Shown: in pieces, positions 34,785 to 44,572 of the stretch
Layout: every line of letters starts with the position of its first letter
Numbering within the stretch: position 1 is the first letter of the stretch
NCBI RefSeq assembly: GCF_039503195.1
Contig: NZ_JBCJKP010000002.1
Coordinates: 105,925 to 169,924, forward strand
Reading direction: 5' to 3'
DNA: 64,000 bases
Source: Streptomyces mirabilis
GTDB taxonomy: Bacteria; Actinomycetota; Actinomycetes; Streptomycetales; Streptomycetaceae
The notes under the pieces: generated by a model
Database searches by the model: none
What the model was told of the DNA's origin: nothing
What the model saw: only the letters and a program-made list of their open reading frames with translations
Position numbers and translations under genes: made by a program

Positions 34785-36010
34785 TCACGCCGGTTCGGCC
34801 GGGGCGGGCCGGGACTGGGCGAGGGCGTCCGCGAGGGTCCGCCAGATCTCCGCCGCGAGGTCGATGTTGGCGTCCGCCTGGGCCTGCTGCGCCAGGGTGC
34901 GCAGCCCCTCCACGCCGGAGGCGTCGCCGCCCAGGATCAGCAGCTGCTGGCGCAGGATCTCCAGCCGCACCCGGTCGCGGTAGGTCATCCTCGGCTCGTC
35001 CCCGGCCAGGTCGCCCAGCAGGGCGCGGGCATCGTCGTAGCGGCCGGTGGCGAACGCCAGATCGGCCTTCAGCGCGGTCAGGTCCTGGCGCAGGGCGGGC
35101 GTGCCGACGAAGGCGAGGGCGGCCTCGGCCTGGGCGGCGCAGGCCTCGGCCCGCGCGGGGTCGGGGGCAGGGTCTGCAGGTGCAGCCGGCCCGCGGCCAG
35201 CCGCAGCCTGAGCCACAGCACCAGGTCCTCCTGGCTGCTGAAACGCTCCAGGGCCGCATCCAGGAAGGCCTGCGCCCCGGTGTGGTCGCCCTGGCGCACC
35301 CGGACGGCGGCGGCCGTCCACATGGCCTCGGCCCACAGCGCGTCGGTGCGGCCGGCGACCAGCGCGGCCAGTTCGTCGGCGTGCACCCGCGCCTCCGGCA
35401 CCTGCCCGGCCTCCGCCTGCACCGACACCAGCGCCAGCAGCGCGGCGGCCCGGTCCTCCACGCCCAGGTCCTCGCCCAGGGCGAGCCGGTGGGCGGCGAC
35501 GGCCGCGTCCAGGGCGGGGGTGATCTCACCGAGCGAGCGCAGGCAGCGGGCCAGCCGGGTCAGGCCGCGCACCCGCAGCTCGGCCGATCCCACCTCGTCG
35601 CCGAGCGCCACCAGCCGGTCGAGGTCCGCGCGTTCGGCGGCGTGGTCGCCCTGCAGCCGGGCGGCCCGGGCCAGCAGCCACAGCGCCTGCCAGCGCAGCA
35701 CCGCGCTCTCGTGGCCCTCGGCGGCCAGCGCCGCGCGCAGCGCCCCGATGGCGTCCGCGGAACCGGTGGAGGACGCCAGCGTCAGCGCGTGCGCCAGGGA
35801 ACCGGTGACCGGCTCCTCGAAGTCGGCGACGTCCAGGCCCAGCCGGCCCGCCAGATAGCCCACGGCCCGGTCGGTGGGCTGGCGCGCCCCCGATTCCAGG
35901 CGGGAGAGATAGCCGGTGGACATGCCCTCGCCGGCCAGCGCCGTCTGCGACAGCCCCTGGGCCGTCCGGAGCTTCTTCAGGCGGTGTCCGAACGCGGGCT
36001 GTCGCAGCAT
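34785..36010 (-). CDS. XRE regulator with helical-repeat C-terminal domain (apparent frameshift)
   Basis: About 408 codons. The N-terminal HTH_XRE domain (LRTAQGLSQTALAGEGMSTG and YLSRLESGARQPTDRAVGYL) is followed by about 330 residues of TPR-like helical repeats (RVHADELAALVAGRTDALWA and so on). The frame breaks at 35163-35167, where one C on the coding strand is missing; restoring it joins LHLQTLPPDPARAEACAAQA. Architecture resembles peptide-sensing RRNPP-type regulators and other Streptomyces XRE-TPR proteins. The small peptide gene at 34341 lies about 315 bases downstream. Start at ATG 36010. Confidence 0.78.
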
Positions 36011-36656
36011 GACCGAATCCCCTGGGGTGAGCGGGCAAGAAAGTTTCACCGGGAGCCGCCCCGAGCGTAGGGCGCCGGGCAACACGCGGGCAAACCTTTG
36101 CCAGGCCCCCGCCGGGAATCTCGTGCCGCTCTCACGCGCCTCTCACGCGCCTCTCGTGGACTCCTCCAGCGTTCCTCCAGCGCGGCGGGGCACGCTCGGC
36201 AGGACCCGGCCGGCGCACCCGGCCGGACGCGGAGTCCTTGTGCAGGTCAACGCCCGGGAGTCGACGATGAGGCCATCGGTGTGCGCACCACCCCGGGCGG
36301 CGTGGACGGCCACCGCGGGACACGGCAGCGGCCCCTCCCCGGCAGCGGACACCGGCCGCCCCGCCCCGCCCGCGCCGGACGCACCGTCCGACGAGGACAT
36401 CGGCTGGCCCAAACGGTGCGCCCCGCCCGGCCCGTAACTCCCGTAGACCCCGTGACCCCCGCTGCCCGTACTCCTGCGCACCCCTATTGCCCCCGTGCGC
36501 GTACCCACGCCGCCGGGCGGGGCGGGGCCCCCTCACCCCGCCCCCCGGGGCCCGGTGCCAGGTGCGGGACGGGTGCGGGTGCGGCGGATCAGGACGGCGG
36601 CGCGGCATGGCCGGAGGCGCGCGCGGGAGGCCGGCGCTGCTGCGGTGGGCGGGCGG
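36011..36656. other. gene-free regulatory-length spacer
   Basis: 646 bases between the XRE and LuxR genes. It holds the XRE promoter region and C-rich low-complexity DNA. Several overlapping frames are open, as expected for this G+C, but none has a ribosome-binding site or recognisable protein. Confidence 0.5.
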
Positions 36657-37427
36657 TCAGCCGGAGGGGGCGTCGGCTGCCGGGCGCAGGGGGGCGGCCG
36701 GGGCGCGCAGGCCGGATTCGAAGGCGTAGATCGCGGCGTGGACGCGGTTGCGCAGCCGCAGCTTGTGCAGCAGGTTCTGCACGTGGGTTTTCACGGTGTG
36801 CTCGGACAGGGTCAGCGCCCGGGCTATCTCGCCGTTGGACAGGCCGCGGGCCAGCAGGTCCAGGACCTGGCACTCGCGGTCGGTGAGCCGGTCGGGGCTG
36901 ACGGGCGAGATGGGCGCCGGGGGCCCGGCGGGCGGCCGGCGTCCGGGCGGGGGCGGGGTGGGGCCGTGCACCAGGGTGTATCCGGCGGCGGCCAGGACGA
37001 CCGCGGAGGCCAGCTGTCCGGCGGTGGCGGTGGCCGGCAGATGGCCGCCGGCCGCCCGGCCTGCGGTGTCGGTGCGGCCCGGGCCGCCGAGGGTCAGCAG
37101 CGGCAGGTCCCCGCCGCCGAAGGCCGGCGCGGCAAGCTGTCCGCCGCCCGGCGCGCCGTGGGCGACCAGGACGTGCGGGGGCCGGGCGGCCAGCGCGCGC
37201 AGCAGCGGCGGTCCCGGTTCGCTCTCGCCGGTGACGCGGATGCCGGGGTGGCCCTCGAGGAGGGCGGTGATGCCGCGGCGGGCGAGCGGGTCCTCACCGA
37301 TCACATGCACGCGCACGGCGGCCGGCGCGCCCGGACGGGCGGCCGGGGCCGGGGCCGGGCCGGCCGCCTCGCCGGAGGCGGGGGCCGGTGCGGGGAGCAC
37401 GCGGAGCGTGGCGTGCCGCTCGTCCAT
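36657..37427 (-). CDS. LuxR/NarL-type regulator with atypical receiver domain
   Basis: 256 residues. The C-terminal HTH_LuxR is standard (LTDRECQVLDLLARGLSNGE and IARALTLSEHTVKTHVQNLL). The N-terminal half resembles a response-regulator receiver (VHVIGEDPLARRGITALLEG), but the phosphoacceptor segment reads VLVAHGAPGG with no Asp. It is therefore probably phosphorylation-independent, as in atypical cluster-situated regulators. No histidine kinase is nearby. Pro/Ala-rich linkers flank the receiver. Confidence 0.85.
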   Translation of the reverse strand: MDERHATLRVLPAPAPASGEAAGPAPAPAARPGAPAAVRVHVIGEDPLARRGITALLEGHPGIRVTGESEPGPPLLRALAARPPHVLVAHGAPGGGQLAAPAFGGGDLPLLTLGGPGRTDTAGRAAGGHLPATATAGQLASAVVLAAAGYTLVHGPTPPPPGRRPPAGPPAPISPVSPDRLTDRECQVLDLLARGLSNGEIARALTLSEHTVKTHVQNLLHKLRLRNRVHAAIYAFESGLRAPAAPLRPAADAPSG

Positions 37428-37660
37428 GGCGGTCTCCTCCCTGTCTCCCGGGATGTCCCGCCGGTCCCTGGACGTCCCGCCGGTCCGTGGATGTTCAGCC
37501 GGGTCCTTGGGTGTTCAGCCGGGTCCTGGGTTGTCCTGCCGGGTCCTGGGATGCCTGTCCCGCCCTGCTCACCGTAGGCGGCGGGCGCGGCCGTGTCCGG
37601 TGCGCTCCAGCGGGCCACGATCCGTCCGCTACTCCCTCTGGCTCTGCGCCCCCGGGGGTG

Positions 37661-39307
37661 TCAGGCGGCGGCCTCCACGGCGGCCAGGGCGTGCAGCCGG
37701 CGGCGCAGTTCACGGCGGGCGGGCCGGCCGCCCGGCCGGCGGGGGACGGCGTCGAGGGCCTCCAGGCGGCGGATCTGCTCGCCGGGGCCGAGCCGGGCGT
37801 TGGCCTGTTCGGCGACCGAGTCGAGGATGTCGAGCAGGCCGCGGCCGTCGCCGGGGGGCCTCTCGCGCAGGACCACGCCGGCCCAGACCAGGGCGCCGCG
37901 TGCCGGGTCGGGCCAGTCCGCGACGATGCAGTCGGCCACCCGCGGGTCCTGGCCGATGACCCGTTCCACCACGGCCGGGGCGACCAGGGCGTCGTCGCAG
38001 GCGAACACCGACCCGGACGCGTCGACCAGGTGCAGTCCCCCGTCCGCGTCGAGATAGCCCGTATCGCCGGTGGACAGCCAGCCGTCCGCGTCCGGCACCG
38101 CCCCGGCCGGGCCGGCCGGGGCGGTGGGGCTCAGCTGGGGCCCGCGGATCTGCACTTCGCCGGTCGACCACACCGGCGCGGGCCGCGTGCCGCCCGGCAG
38201 GACGACCCGGCACTCGGTGCCCGGCAGCGGCACCCCGACCGCGCCCAGACCGGGCCGCGAGCCGGGCGGCTGGTGGTGGGAGAGGGTGCACACCTCGGTG
38301 AGGCCGTAGCCCTGCAGGACCGGCACGCGCAGCGCGTCGCGCAGCCGGCGGGCGCGGTCGGGTTCCAGCGCGCCGCCGCTGACGTGCAGGGCGCTCAGCC
38401 GGCGGGCGCCCGTCCGGGCACCGGCCGCGCCCAGCCGGGGGTCGCCGGCGAGGCGGTGCAGCCGGGCGGGCGGGGCGTAGAAGTGGGTGGCCCCGGCCCG
38501 CGCGGCTGCTTCCAGCGCCCCGAAGGGATCCGGGCCGGGGCACAGCACCTGCCGGGCCCCGGCGTGCACGGCCGAGTTGAGGTGCACGGCGTGGTACTGC
38601 GGCAGGTGGTTGAGGACGACGGAGGAGGGGCCCAGGCGGTGGGCGAGGGCGGTCTGGGCGGCGCCCGCGAGGAGGTTGCGGTGCGTCAGCCGCACCCCGT
38701 TCAGCCGTCCCGCACCGTCCGGGGCGAACTGCAGGCACGCCACCGCGTCCACGCCCGGCGCCGGTGTCCGCGCGGGCACGCCGGCGGGCACCGACGCCAG
38801 CGCCCGCGCCAGCGGCACACCCCGGCCCGCACCCGCCGGCGTGTCTGCTGCCGCGTCCGCCGGGGTGTCCGCCGGGGTGTCCGTGAGGACGACGGTGTGC
38901 AGCAGGGGCAGCCGGTCGCCGAGCCCGGCGAGCAGCCCGGCCAGCGCGGCGGGTACGAAGGCGATCTCGGCCCCGGCCGCCGAGCACACCTCGTACAGGG
39001 CGGCCGGCCCCATCAGCGGGTCGAGCAGGGCGAGCGGGTGGCCGCTGCGGACGGTGCCGTAGTACACGGCGGGGAAGACCGCATCGAGGGTGGCGGCCGC
39101 GGCGACGACCGCGCCGGCCCGGCCCGCGGCGCGCCGCACGTAGTGGGCGACACGGTCCGCCTCCCGGTCCAGGGCCGCGAACGACACCCATGCCCCTGCC
39201 CCTGCCCCTGCCCCTGCCACGGTGACGGCCGGGGCGTTTGCGTCACGGGCCGCGGCCCGCCGCAGCAGGTCGTCCAGCGGGCTCTCCAGATACCTGAGGA
39301 TGGGCAC
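37661..39307 (-). CDS. AMP-dependent synthetase-like protein with degenerate motifs
   Basis: 548-residue adenylate-forming fold. The overall order is kept (LQGYGLTEVCTLSHH, then STGDTGYLDADGGLHLVD), but several motifs deviate: the P-loop reads FAPDGAGRLNGVRLTHRN instead of the Ser/Thr/Gly-rich TSGTTGxPKG, the hinge has VDASGSVF, and the A10 Lys is Arg in RPGGRPARREL. Activity may be changed or lost. GTG 39307 with GGGAGG upstream is preferred, because the longer open frame only fuses it to a methyltransferase scrap. It lies in the second biosynthetic set. Confidence 0.8.
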   Translation of the reverse strand: MPILRYLESPLDDLLRRAAARDANAPAVTVAGAGAGAGAWVSFAALDREADRVAHYVRRAAGRAGAVVAAAATLDAVFPAVYYGTVRSGHPLALLDPLMGPAALYEVCSAAGAEIAFVPAALAGLLAGLGDRLPLLHTVVLTDTPADTPADAAADTPAGAGRGVPLARALASVPAGVPARTPAPGVDAVACLQFAPDGAGRLNGVRLTHRNLLAGAAQTALAHRLGPSSVVLNHLPQYHAVHLNSAVHAGARQVLCPGPDPFGALEAAARAGATHFYAPPARLHRLAGDPRLGAAGARTGARRLSALHVSGGALEPDRARRLRDALRVPVLQGYGLTEVCTLSHHQPPGSRPGLGAVGVPLPGTECRVVLPGGTRPAPVWSTGEVQIRGPQLSPTAPAGPAGAVPDADGWLSTGDTGYLDADGGLHLVDASGSVFACDDALVAPAVVERVIGQDPRVADCIVADWPDPARGALVWAGVVLRERPPGDGRGLLDILDSVAEQANARLGPGEQIRRLEALDAVPRRPGGRPARRELRRRLHALAAVEAAA

Positions 39308-39339
39308 GGCACGACCTCCCGGCGGAGACAGCAAAGACA

Positions 39340-39676
39340 GCGGATGTCCGGATGCCCCACGGTCGGCGGCCGGGCTCGAGACCCCTTCGAAACCCGCTGG
39401 AGACGGGCGCGACGCCGGCAGGCCCCGAACCCGGGCCATCGGGTCGGGCTCTTCGGTGCCGGCACCGAAGAGGCGGCGCAGGTGGGCGTCCCGGCCGGCT
39501 GTCCAGGGGACCGTGCTGTCCGAGTCGTTCCACCAGAGGGCGGGTGCGCCGCCGGGGCGCAGCACCCGGACGGCTTCCGGGACGGACTTGCGCGGGCCGG
39601 TCCAGTGCCAGTCCTGGGCGTAGGTGAGGAGGTCGGCGGATCCGGGGGCCAGCGGGTTCCTGTTTGCCCGGCACAC
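39340..39676 (-). pseudogene. class I SAM methyltransferase C-terminal fragment
   Basis: The frame contains DLLTYAQDWHWTGPRKSVPE followed by AVRVLRPGGAPALWWNDSD, typical of the later half of class I methyltransferases. The SAM-binding glycine motif and the whole N-terminal half are missing, and only 69 bases separate it from the next gene. It is a gene relic, in frame with but not part of the ligase. Confidence 0.6.
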
Positions 39677-39745
39677 AGCGCTCCGGGCCGACGGTCTGTG
39701 ACCGGCGGCCCGGATTCAGCCGTTGCCGGCTGCGGCAACCGGCCG

Positions 39746-40141
39746 TTACTGACGGCCGTTGACCGGACCGTGGAGCTCGTTGTCGGACTTGTGGAAGCCC
39801 TTCTTTGTCTCCTTCGTGGTCTCCTTCGTGGTCTGCCTGAAGATGCGGGTCCCATCCGGGCGGACTTCCACCTCTTTGATGGTTTCCTTCTTGGTCACCT
39901 TGACCGTCTTGCCACCACGCTTCTTGTCCTTGTGGTTCTGCCAGTCACCGTCGCCACGATCACTTTGGTTGTGCCAGTCACCGTCACCACGATCACTGTG
40001 AGACGTGGCCGTGATGGCCGGAGCGGAGTGCGGCGTCGCCGGAGCGGCGAAGGCGCTGGAGGACAGGAGGCCTCCTCCTGAGACCAGGGCGGTCGTGGCG
40101 GTCAGCAGGACGAGACGCTGGGTGCGGGATATGCGGGTCAT
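39746..40141 (-). CDS. small secreted protein with SDRGDGDW repeats
   Basis: 131 residues. The signal peptide (about residues 1-32) has a basic start, the hydrophobic core LVLLTATTALVSGGGLL and a likely cut after SAFA. The mature part has two SDRGDGDW repeats, then a Lys/Thr-rich tail (KVTKKETIKEVEV, RQTTKETTKETKKG). AAGGAG precedes ATG 40141. No family was recognised. The 291-base gap to 40432 upstream holds only its promoter. Confidence 0.75.
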   Translation of the reverse strand: MTRISRTQRLVLLTATTALVSGGGLLSSSAFAAPATPHSAPAITATSHSDRGDGDWHNQSDRGDGDWQNHKDKKRGGKTVKVTKKETIKEVEVRPDGTRIFRQTTKETTKETKKGFHKSDNELHGPVNGRQ

Positions 40142-40432
40142 GGCGATTCTCCTTGATCGGAAGGAAAGAGGCGGGCCACCTGGTCTGTGTGAACCCATGC
40201 CTCAAGTAAGCCCTCGCCGGTGAACCGCGTCATGCCGCTGCTTCTCGGGACTTGACAGACGATGACGGCCAACATGACAAGATCGACAAATCATCTCCGT
40301 CAGCCCTGACTTGCTCCGTTCCCGCAGGAAAACGTCCGTCCCGCGGCTGGCTACAGCACCGGCAGGGGTCTTCCGCAGCTCGTACGCCGTGGCCTTCGAC
40401 CGTTACTTCTCCCACTCCTCCGCCTTCTTGTC

Positions 40433-41326
40433 TTATGCGGGGAGCGCTGAGGGATGTCCGCCCACCGGGCGGGGCAGCGGGAAGCTGCGCAGTGCCGCGC
40501 GGCTCCAGGGGAAGCCGTAGCCGAGGTGCAGGACCGGGTCCTGGGCCTCGTCGGCGGGGACGGCGACGGCCACCAGCACGTCGGGCACCGGCTCCAGTTC
40601 GACGAACCGCCACGGGCGGGCCGTGTCGTCGGCCGGCGGGGTGAAGGCCCGTACGCCGCGTTCGTCGTCCAGCGTGAAGGCGAACGCGTCGAAGGGCAGC
40701 CCGAGACCCAGGCCCCGGGCCTTGGAGTAGGCCTCCTTGAGGGTCCACACGCGCAGCGCGCGCCGGTCGCGGGCCGGCCCGCGACCGGCCTGTGCGACCC
40801 ATTCCCGCTCCGGGGCGGCGAAGGTGCGCACGATGGTGGTGATGGCCCGCTCGTCCCGGTCCTCCAGCCGTTCCACGTCCACGCCGATACGGTGCCGGCG
40901 CACGATGCCCAGCAGGCTGTAGCCGCCCGCGTGGGAGAGGTTGAAGTCCAGCTGGGACCCGCCGCGCGGCCCTCCCGCGGCGGCGGGCCGCAAGAAGGGC
41001 CGTCCCCGCGCGGAACGCCAGATGACCAGCTCCGCCTCGGCCAGGCCCGCCTCCAGCGCCAGCGCGCGCCGCACCAGGGTGTGGGCCAGGAGGTACTGGC
41101 GCCGGTCGCGTTCGAACAGGAAGCGGCTCGCGGTCTTCTGCTCCCGCGCGTCCAGCCAGTGCGTGGCGAGCAGGCCGGCGACCTCCGGCGGCAGGCCGTC
41201 GTTGGGACACAGCCACAGCTTGACCGGCTCCCCGCCCCCCGCACCAGAAGCGGGGGCGGCCCCGGGCTCGGGGGCGGGGATGAGGGCGGGGGCGGGGGTG
41301 GCCGGGGGTGCGGGGCGGGTGGTCAC
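40433..41326 (-). CDS. Sfp-type 4'-phosphopantetheinyl transferase
   Basis: 297-residue PPTase that activates carrier proteins with the phosphopantetheine arm. Motifs are GRPFLRPA, FNLSHAGGYSLLGI, IGVDVERL (Mg2+ Asp/Glu) and WTLKEAYSKARGLGL (Glu, Lys). An Ala/Pro-rich N-terminal leader precedes the domain. The GTG at 41326 overlaps the upstream stop by 4 bases. It lies directly downstream of the di-ACP and KS-like genes, so it probably serves them. A second PPTase is at 54554. Confidence 0.9.
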   Translation of the reverse strand: MTTRPAPPATPAPALIPAPEPGAAPASGAGGGEPVKLWLCPNDGLPPEVAGLLATHWLDAREQKTASRFLFERDRRQYLLAHTLVRRALALEAGLAEAELVIWRSARGRPFLRPAAAGGPRGGSQLDFNLSHAGGYSLLGIVRRHRIGVDVERLEDRDERAITTIVRTFAAPEREWVAQAGRGPARDRRALRVWTLKEAYSKARGLGLGLPFDAFAFTLDDERGVRAFTPPADDTARPWRFVELEPVPDVLVAVAVPADEAQDPVLHLGYGFPWSRAALRSFPLPRPVGGHPSALPA

Positions 41327-43499
41327 TGCGGTGCTCCGTCCGTGCCGGGGCCCAGCTCCAGCGGGCGGGGCCGCAGCACGGTGGCGGGCAGCTCGACGGC
41401 GGCCGGGCCGGGATGCGCGGGCAGGACGGCGCAGACGTCGACCCCGGCCAGCCACAGCCGTGTCAGCTGCTCCAGGCGGCCGCCCTGCCACAGGGCGGCC
41501 ACGTAGGCGCGGGTCTCCTCGAGTCCCTCGATCAGCGGCGGGCCCGCGGCGGTGCGCAGATCGGCGCTGCGCACACCCGCCGGGCCCGTGCCCGGGGCGG
41601 GGTGCGCGGCGAAGCCGGCCAGCGCGTCGGCCAGTTCGGCGACCGTGCGGACGGTCACCGCCAGACGGCAGCGCAACACCGCCCGCCCCAGGCGCAGTTC
41701 GTGCGCGAGCGCGGCGAGATCCGGGCCCGCCGGGCCGCCGTCCCGGCCGCCGCCGCCGCCGTCGTCGGACAGGCGGGCCGCGAGCCGGCCGGCGGTGGCC
41801 GCCAGGTGCGCGGGCGTCACGGCGGACAGCAGCACCAGTTCCGCGGGACGCGTGCCCGGCGGCGGGCCCGTGCGGGCCGGGGCGCGGGGACGGCGGGCGC
41901 CTCCTCCACGACCAGCACCACACCCACACCCTCCACACCCTCCACACCGTCCGTGCCGTCCGTGCCGTCCGTGCCGTCCGTGCCGTCCGTGCCGTCCGTG
42001 CCGTCCGTGCCGTCCGTGCCGTCCGTGCCGTCCGTGCCGTCCGTGCCGTCCGTGCCGTCCGTGCCGTCCGCAGTGTCTGCCGCGTCCACTGCGTCTGCGG
42101 GGCCTGCGGCGTCTACGGCGTCCGTGGGGCCTGCGGGGACTGCGGGGGCTGCGGGGGCTGCGGGTCCGGACACGCTGACCAGCGCCCTGCGGGGCAGCAC
42201 GGTGCCGTCGTCGCGGCGGGCCGGCTCCCAGGCGGCGGGCGCGGGGCGGTCCGGGCCGGCCAGCAGCACGGCATGGCGCAGCTGCCCCACGGCGCGGACC
42301 AGGGCCGCCGCCCCGGTCACCGCCCCGGCATCACCCACCAGCGCCGCCACCGTCCGGGAACTCTCCTCCACAGCGACCCCCACAGCCTCCAGGCCGGCGT
42401 CCGGCGCCTCCGACTGCGCGCCGGCGTCCGGAGGCTGCGGGCCCGTGCCCGAGGGCCGCAGGCCGGCCGCGGCCAGCGCCCGGGCGACCAGCCGGGCGTA
42501 CTGCGGGCCGGGGGCGGCGCGGCCCGGGTGGCCGACCGCGCTGGAGCGGATCACCGCGTGCACGCGGTCACCGTCGGCACGGGCCGCGGCCAGCGGCTTG
42601 AGGAGCACGGCCGCCACCCCCTCACCGGCGCCGGGCCGCTGGCACGCCGGATGCAGGCGCAGCTCGACCGCGCCGACCAGCGCCGCGGCGCACTCGCCCG
42701 CGCGCAGCGCACCGAGCGCGAGGTGCAGCGCGGTCAGGAAGGAGGAGTCACCGCTGTCCACGCTCAGGCTGGGCCCGCGCAGATCGAGCAGCCGCGACAG
42801 CCGCGCGGCCGGCCCGGGCCGGGAAGCCGGAGGGGCGGTGTGCCGGTGCCCGGTGCCCGGCAGCGCACCGCCGGCCGGGCCGAGAGCGGCATACACCCCC
42901 ACGCTGCGCGCCGTGCCGTCGGAGGCGGTGAGCCGCTCCAGGCGCGCTCCGGCGTATCCGGCGCTCTCCAGCGTCTGCCACGCGCTCTGTGCCAGCAGCC
43001 GCTCCCGCAGGTCCAGCCCCGCCGCCTCCCGGGCACCGAGCCCGAACAGGTCCGGGTCGAACTCCTCCACACCGTCCAGGAAATGCCCCCGCCAGCCCGC
43101 GCATGCCGACCGCCGTCCGCCCGGGAGCGCGGCCTCGGCGATCCGCCCCTGCAGCCCGTTGCGCCAGAACGCCTCCAGATCCCCCGCCTGCGGGAAACGG
43201 CCCTGGATCCCCACGACCGCACACGGCATGCCCGCACCGGCCCCCGGCCCGGCACCGTCGCCGGCACCGGCACCGGGGGCGGGGCCGGGGGCGGGGCCGG
43301 GGGCGGGGGCGGGGGCGGGGGCGGGGGCGGGGGCGGGGGCGGGCAGCGGCTCACGGTCCGCCGTCGCCGGCAGGGCCGCCACGGGCAGGGCCACGACCGG
43401 CGGGGCCACCACCGGCGAAGTGCCGGCCAGCAGGGCCACGGCGTGCTCACGCCGCAGGGTGCCGCCCTTGAACCGCGTCAGGATCTCCCGGGTGTCCAT
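41323..43499 (-). CDS. non-catalytic ketosynthase-like protein (type I PKS KS fold, apparent frameshift)
   Basis: A stand-alone KS of the modular-PKS type with its post-KS linker. The N-terminal docking-like helix is ILTRFKGGTLRREHAVALLA, then CAVVGIQGRFPQAGDLEAFW. The nucleophile site reads VDSGDSSFLTALHLA (Cys replaced by Asp), the EAHGTGT region reads VAVEESSRTV and the NIGH region reads AGAVTGAAA, so all three catalytic residues are gone. It ends VVLVVEEAP plus the linker ELVLLSAVTPAHLAATAGRL, reached after one missing base near 41881. A (DGT)13 repeat lies before the end of the KS. It is probably a scaffold or CLF-like partner. Confidence 0.75.
41947..42063. repeat. 13 perfect copies of a 9-bp repeat inside the KS-like gene
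   Basis: Unit CCGTCCGTG on the plus strand, 117 bases in all. It encodes Asp-Gly-Thr repeats in the KS-like protein. Multiples of 3 keep the frame, and perfect copies imply recent expansion. Confidence 0.9.
43294..43352. repeat. GGGGGC hexamer array encoding Ala-Pro repeats
   Basis: About ten near-perfect GGGGGC hexamers, encoding an (AP)n linker between the docking-like helix and the KS fold of the protein at 41323. Confidence 0.8.
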
Positions 43500-43534
43500 C
43501 ACCGCGCGCCCTTCGTCTTGTCTCGGACGGTCCG

Positions 43535-44359
43535 TCAGGCGGAGCGGGCCGCCAGCAGGGCGGCCGCCTCGTCGATGCTGAGCACCTCGTCGCGTACCGC
43601 GTCGAGCAGCGCGTCCAGATCGACCCCCGCCGGCGCGACGGGGGCGCCGCCCGGCGCCGGGCCCGCCGGGGACGGCCCCGGCTGCCCGGCCGGGACGGCA
43701 AAAGCCGCGCCAAGGCGGCCCGGCGCGGGCGTGCGGTGCGTGCGGTGCGCCGCCCGCGCGCTGACGTACGCCGCCATGGCCCCGAGGTCGGGCTGGTCGT
43801 AGAGCAGGTCGGCCTGCTCGCTGAGGCCGTAGGTGCGGTTGATGCCGGCCAGGAACTCCGCGGCCAGGATCGAGTCCAGCCCCAGCGCCGCGAACGGCGC
43901 GCTCACGTCGATCTCCCCCGGCCCGCAGTGCAGGATCCCGGCGAGCTGCTCCCGCAGCGTGTCCGTGACCGCCTCCACCGCCGCATCAGCCACATCCGCA
44001 CCCACGACCACGGCCTCGGCCGCATCCACGTCTGCCTCCGTGTCCGTGTCCGTGGGTGTGGGGGTGGGGTTGGCGGGGCGGGGGGTGCCGAGTTCGGCCG
44101 CGACGTGCCGGGCCAGCGCCTGGGGCGTCGGGTGCTCATACAGTGCGGTGGCCGCGATCCGGGTGCCGTAGCGGGCGTTGAGCGCCGCGACGAACTCGAC
44201 CGACAGCATCGAGTCCAGGCCCAGCAGCCGGAAGGGCTCCTGCGCGTCGAGCGTCTGCGGCTCGATACGCATCATGCCCGCCAGCACCGCGGTGAGCTCG
44301 GCGAGCACATCGGCCACGGGCGTCGGCGAGGCCGCGGGCGGCTGAGGGACGGATGTCAT
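43535..44359 (-). CDS. di-domain acyl carrier protein
   Basis: 274 residues with two carrier domains. Ser50 is in LLGLDSMLSVEFV and Ser163 in ALGLDSILAAEFL, each in the standard LGxDS motif, joined by a Thr/Asp-rich linker. The C-terminal helix LDALLDAVRDEVLSIDEAAA resembles a docking segment and could meet the N-terminal helix of the KS-like protein encoded 35 bases downstream. Tandem ACPs often increase flux. ATG 44359. Confidence 0.88.
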   Translation of the reverse strand: MTSVPQPPAASPTPVADVLAELTAVLAGMMRIEPQTLDAQEPFRLLGLDSMLSVEFVAALNARYGTRIAATALYEHPTPQALARHVAAELGTPRPANPTPTPTDTDTEADVDAAEAVVVGADVADAAVEAVTDTLREQLAGILHCGPGEIDVSAPFAALGLDSILAAEFLAGINRTYGLSEQADLLYDQPDLGAMAAYVSARAAHRTHRTPAPGRLGAAFAVPAGQPGPSPAGPAPGGAPVAPAGVDLDALLDAVRDEVLSIDEAAALLAARSA

Positions 44360-44572
44360 GGTGGGCGTCTCCAAGGGTCGTATCCCGGGTGGCCGTTGTG
44401 GCATTGTGGGCGCCGCCGGCACCCCTCCACATCCCCGGCCGTGGTGATCCCGCCGGCAGTGCCTGGCTCCCGGGAACCAGCCGCCGACGCGGCCCTCCGC
44501 CCAAAGGATGAGCCGCCCTGCCGTACCGCCCTGCGAAAGCCGCCGTGCCGGCCCGCGCGGGTCCGCGCCGTG

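Noticed and set aside
37661..39676. A 671-residue methyltransferase-ligase fusion
   Set aside because: The methyltransferase part lacks its SAM site and is truncated, and a GTG with a good ribosome site starts the ligase at 39307, so two units are more likely.
41947..42063. CRISPR-like regular array
   Set aside because: Unit is 9 bp with no spacers and lies in frame in a gene; it is a minisatellite.
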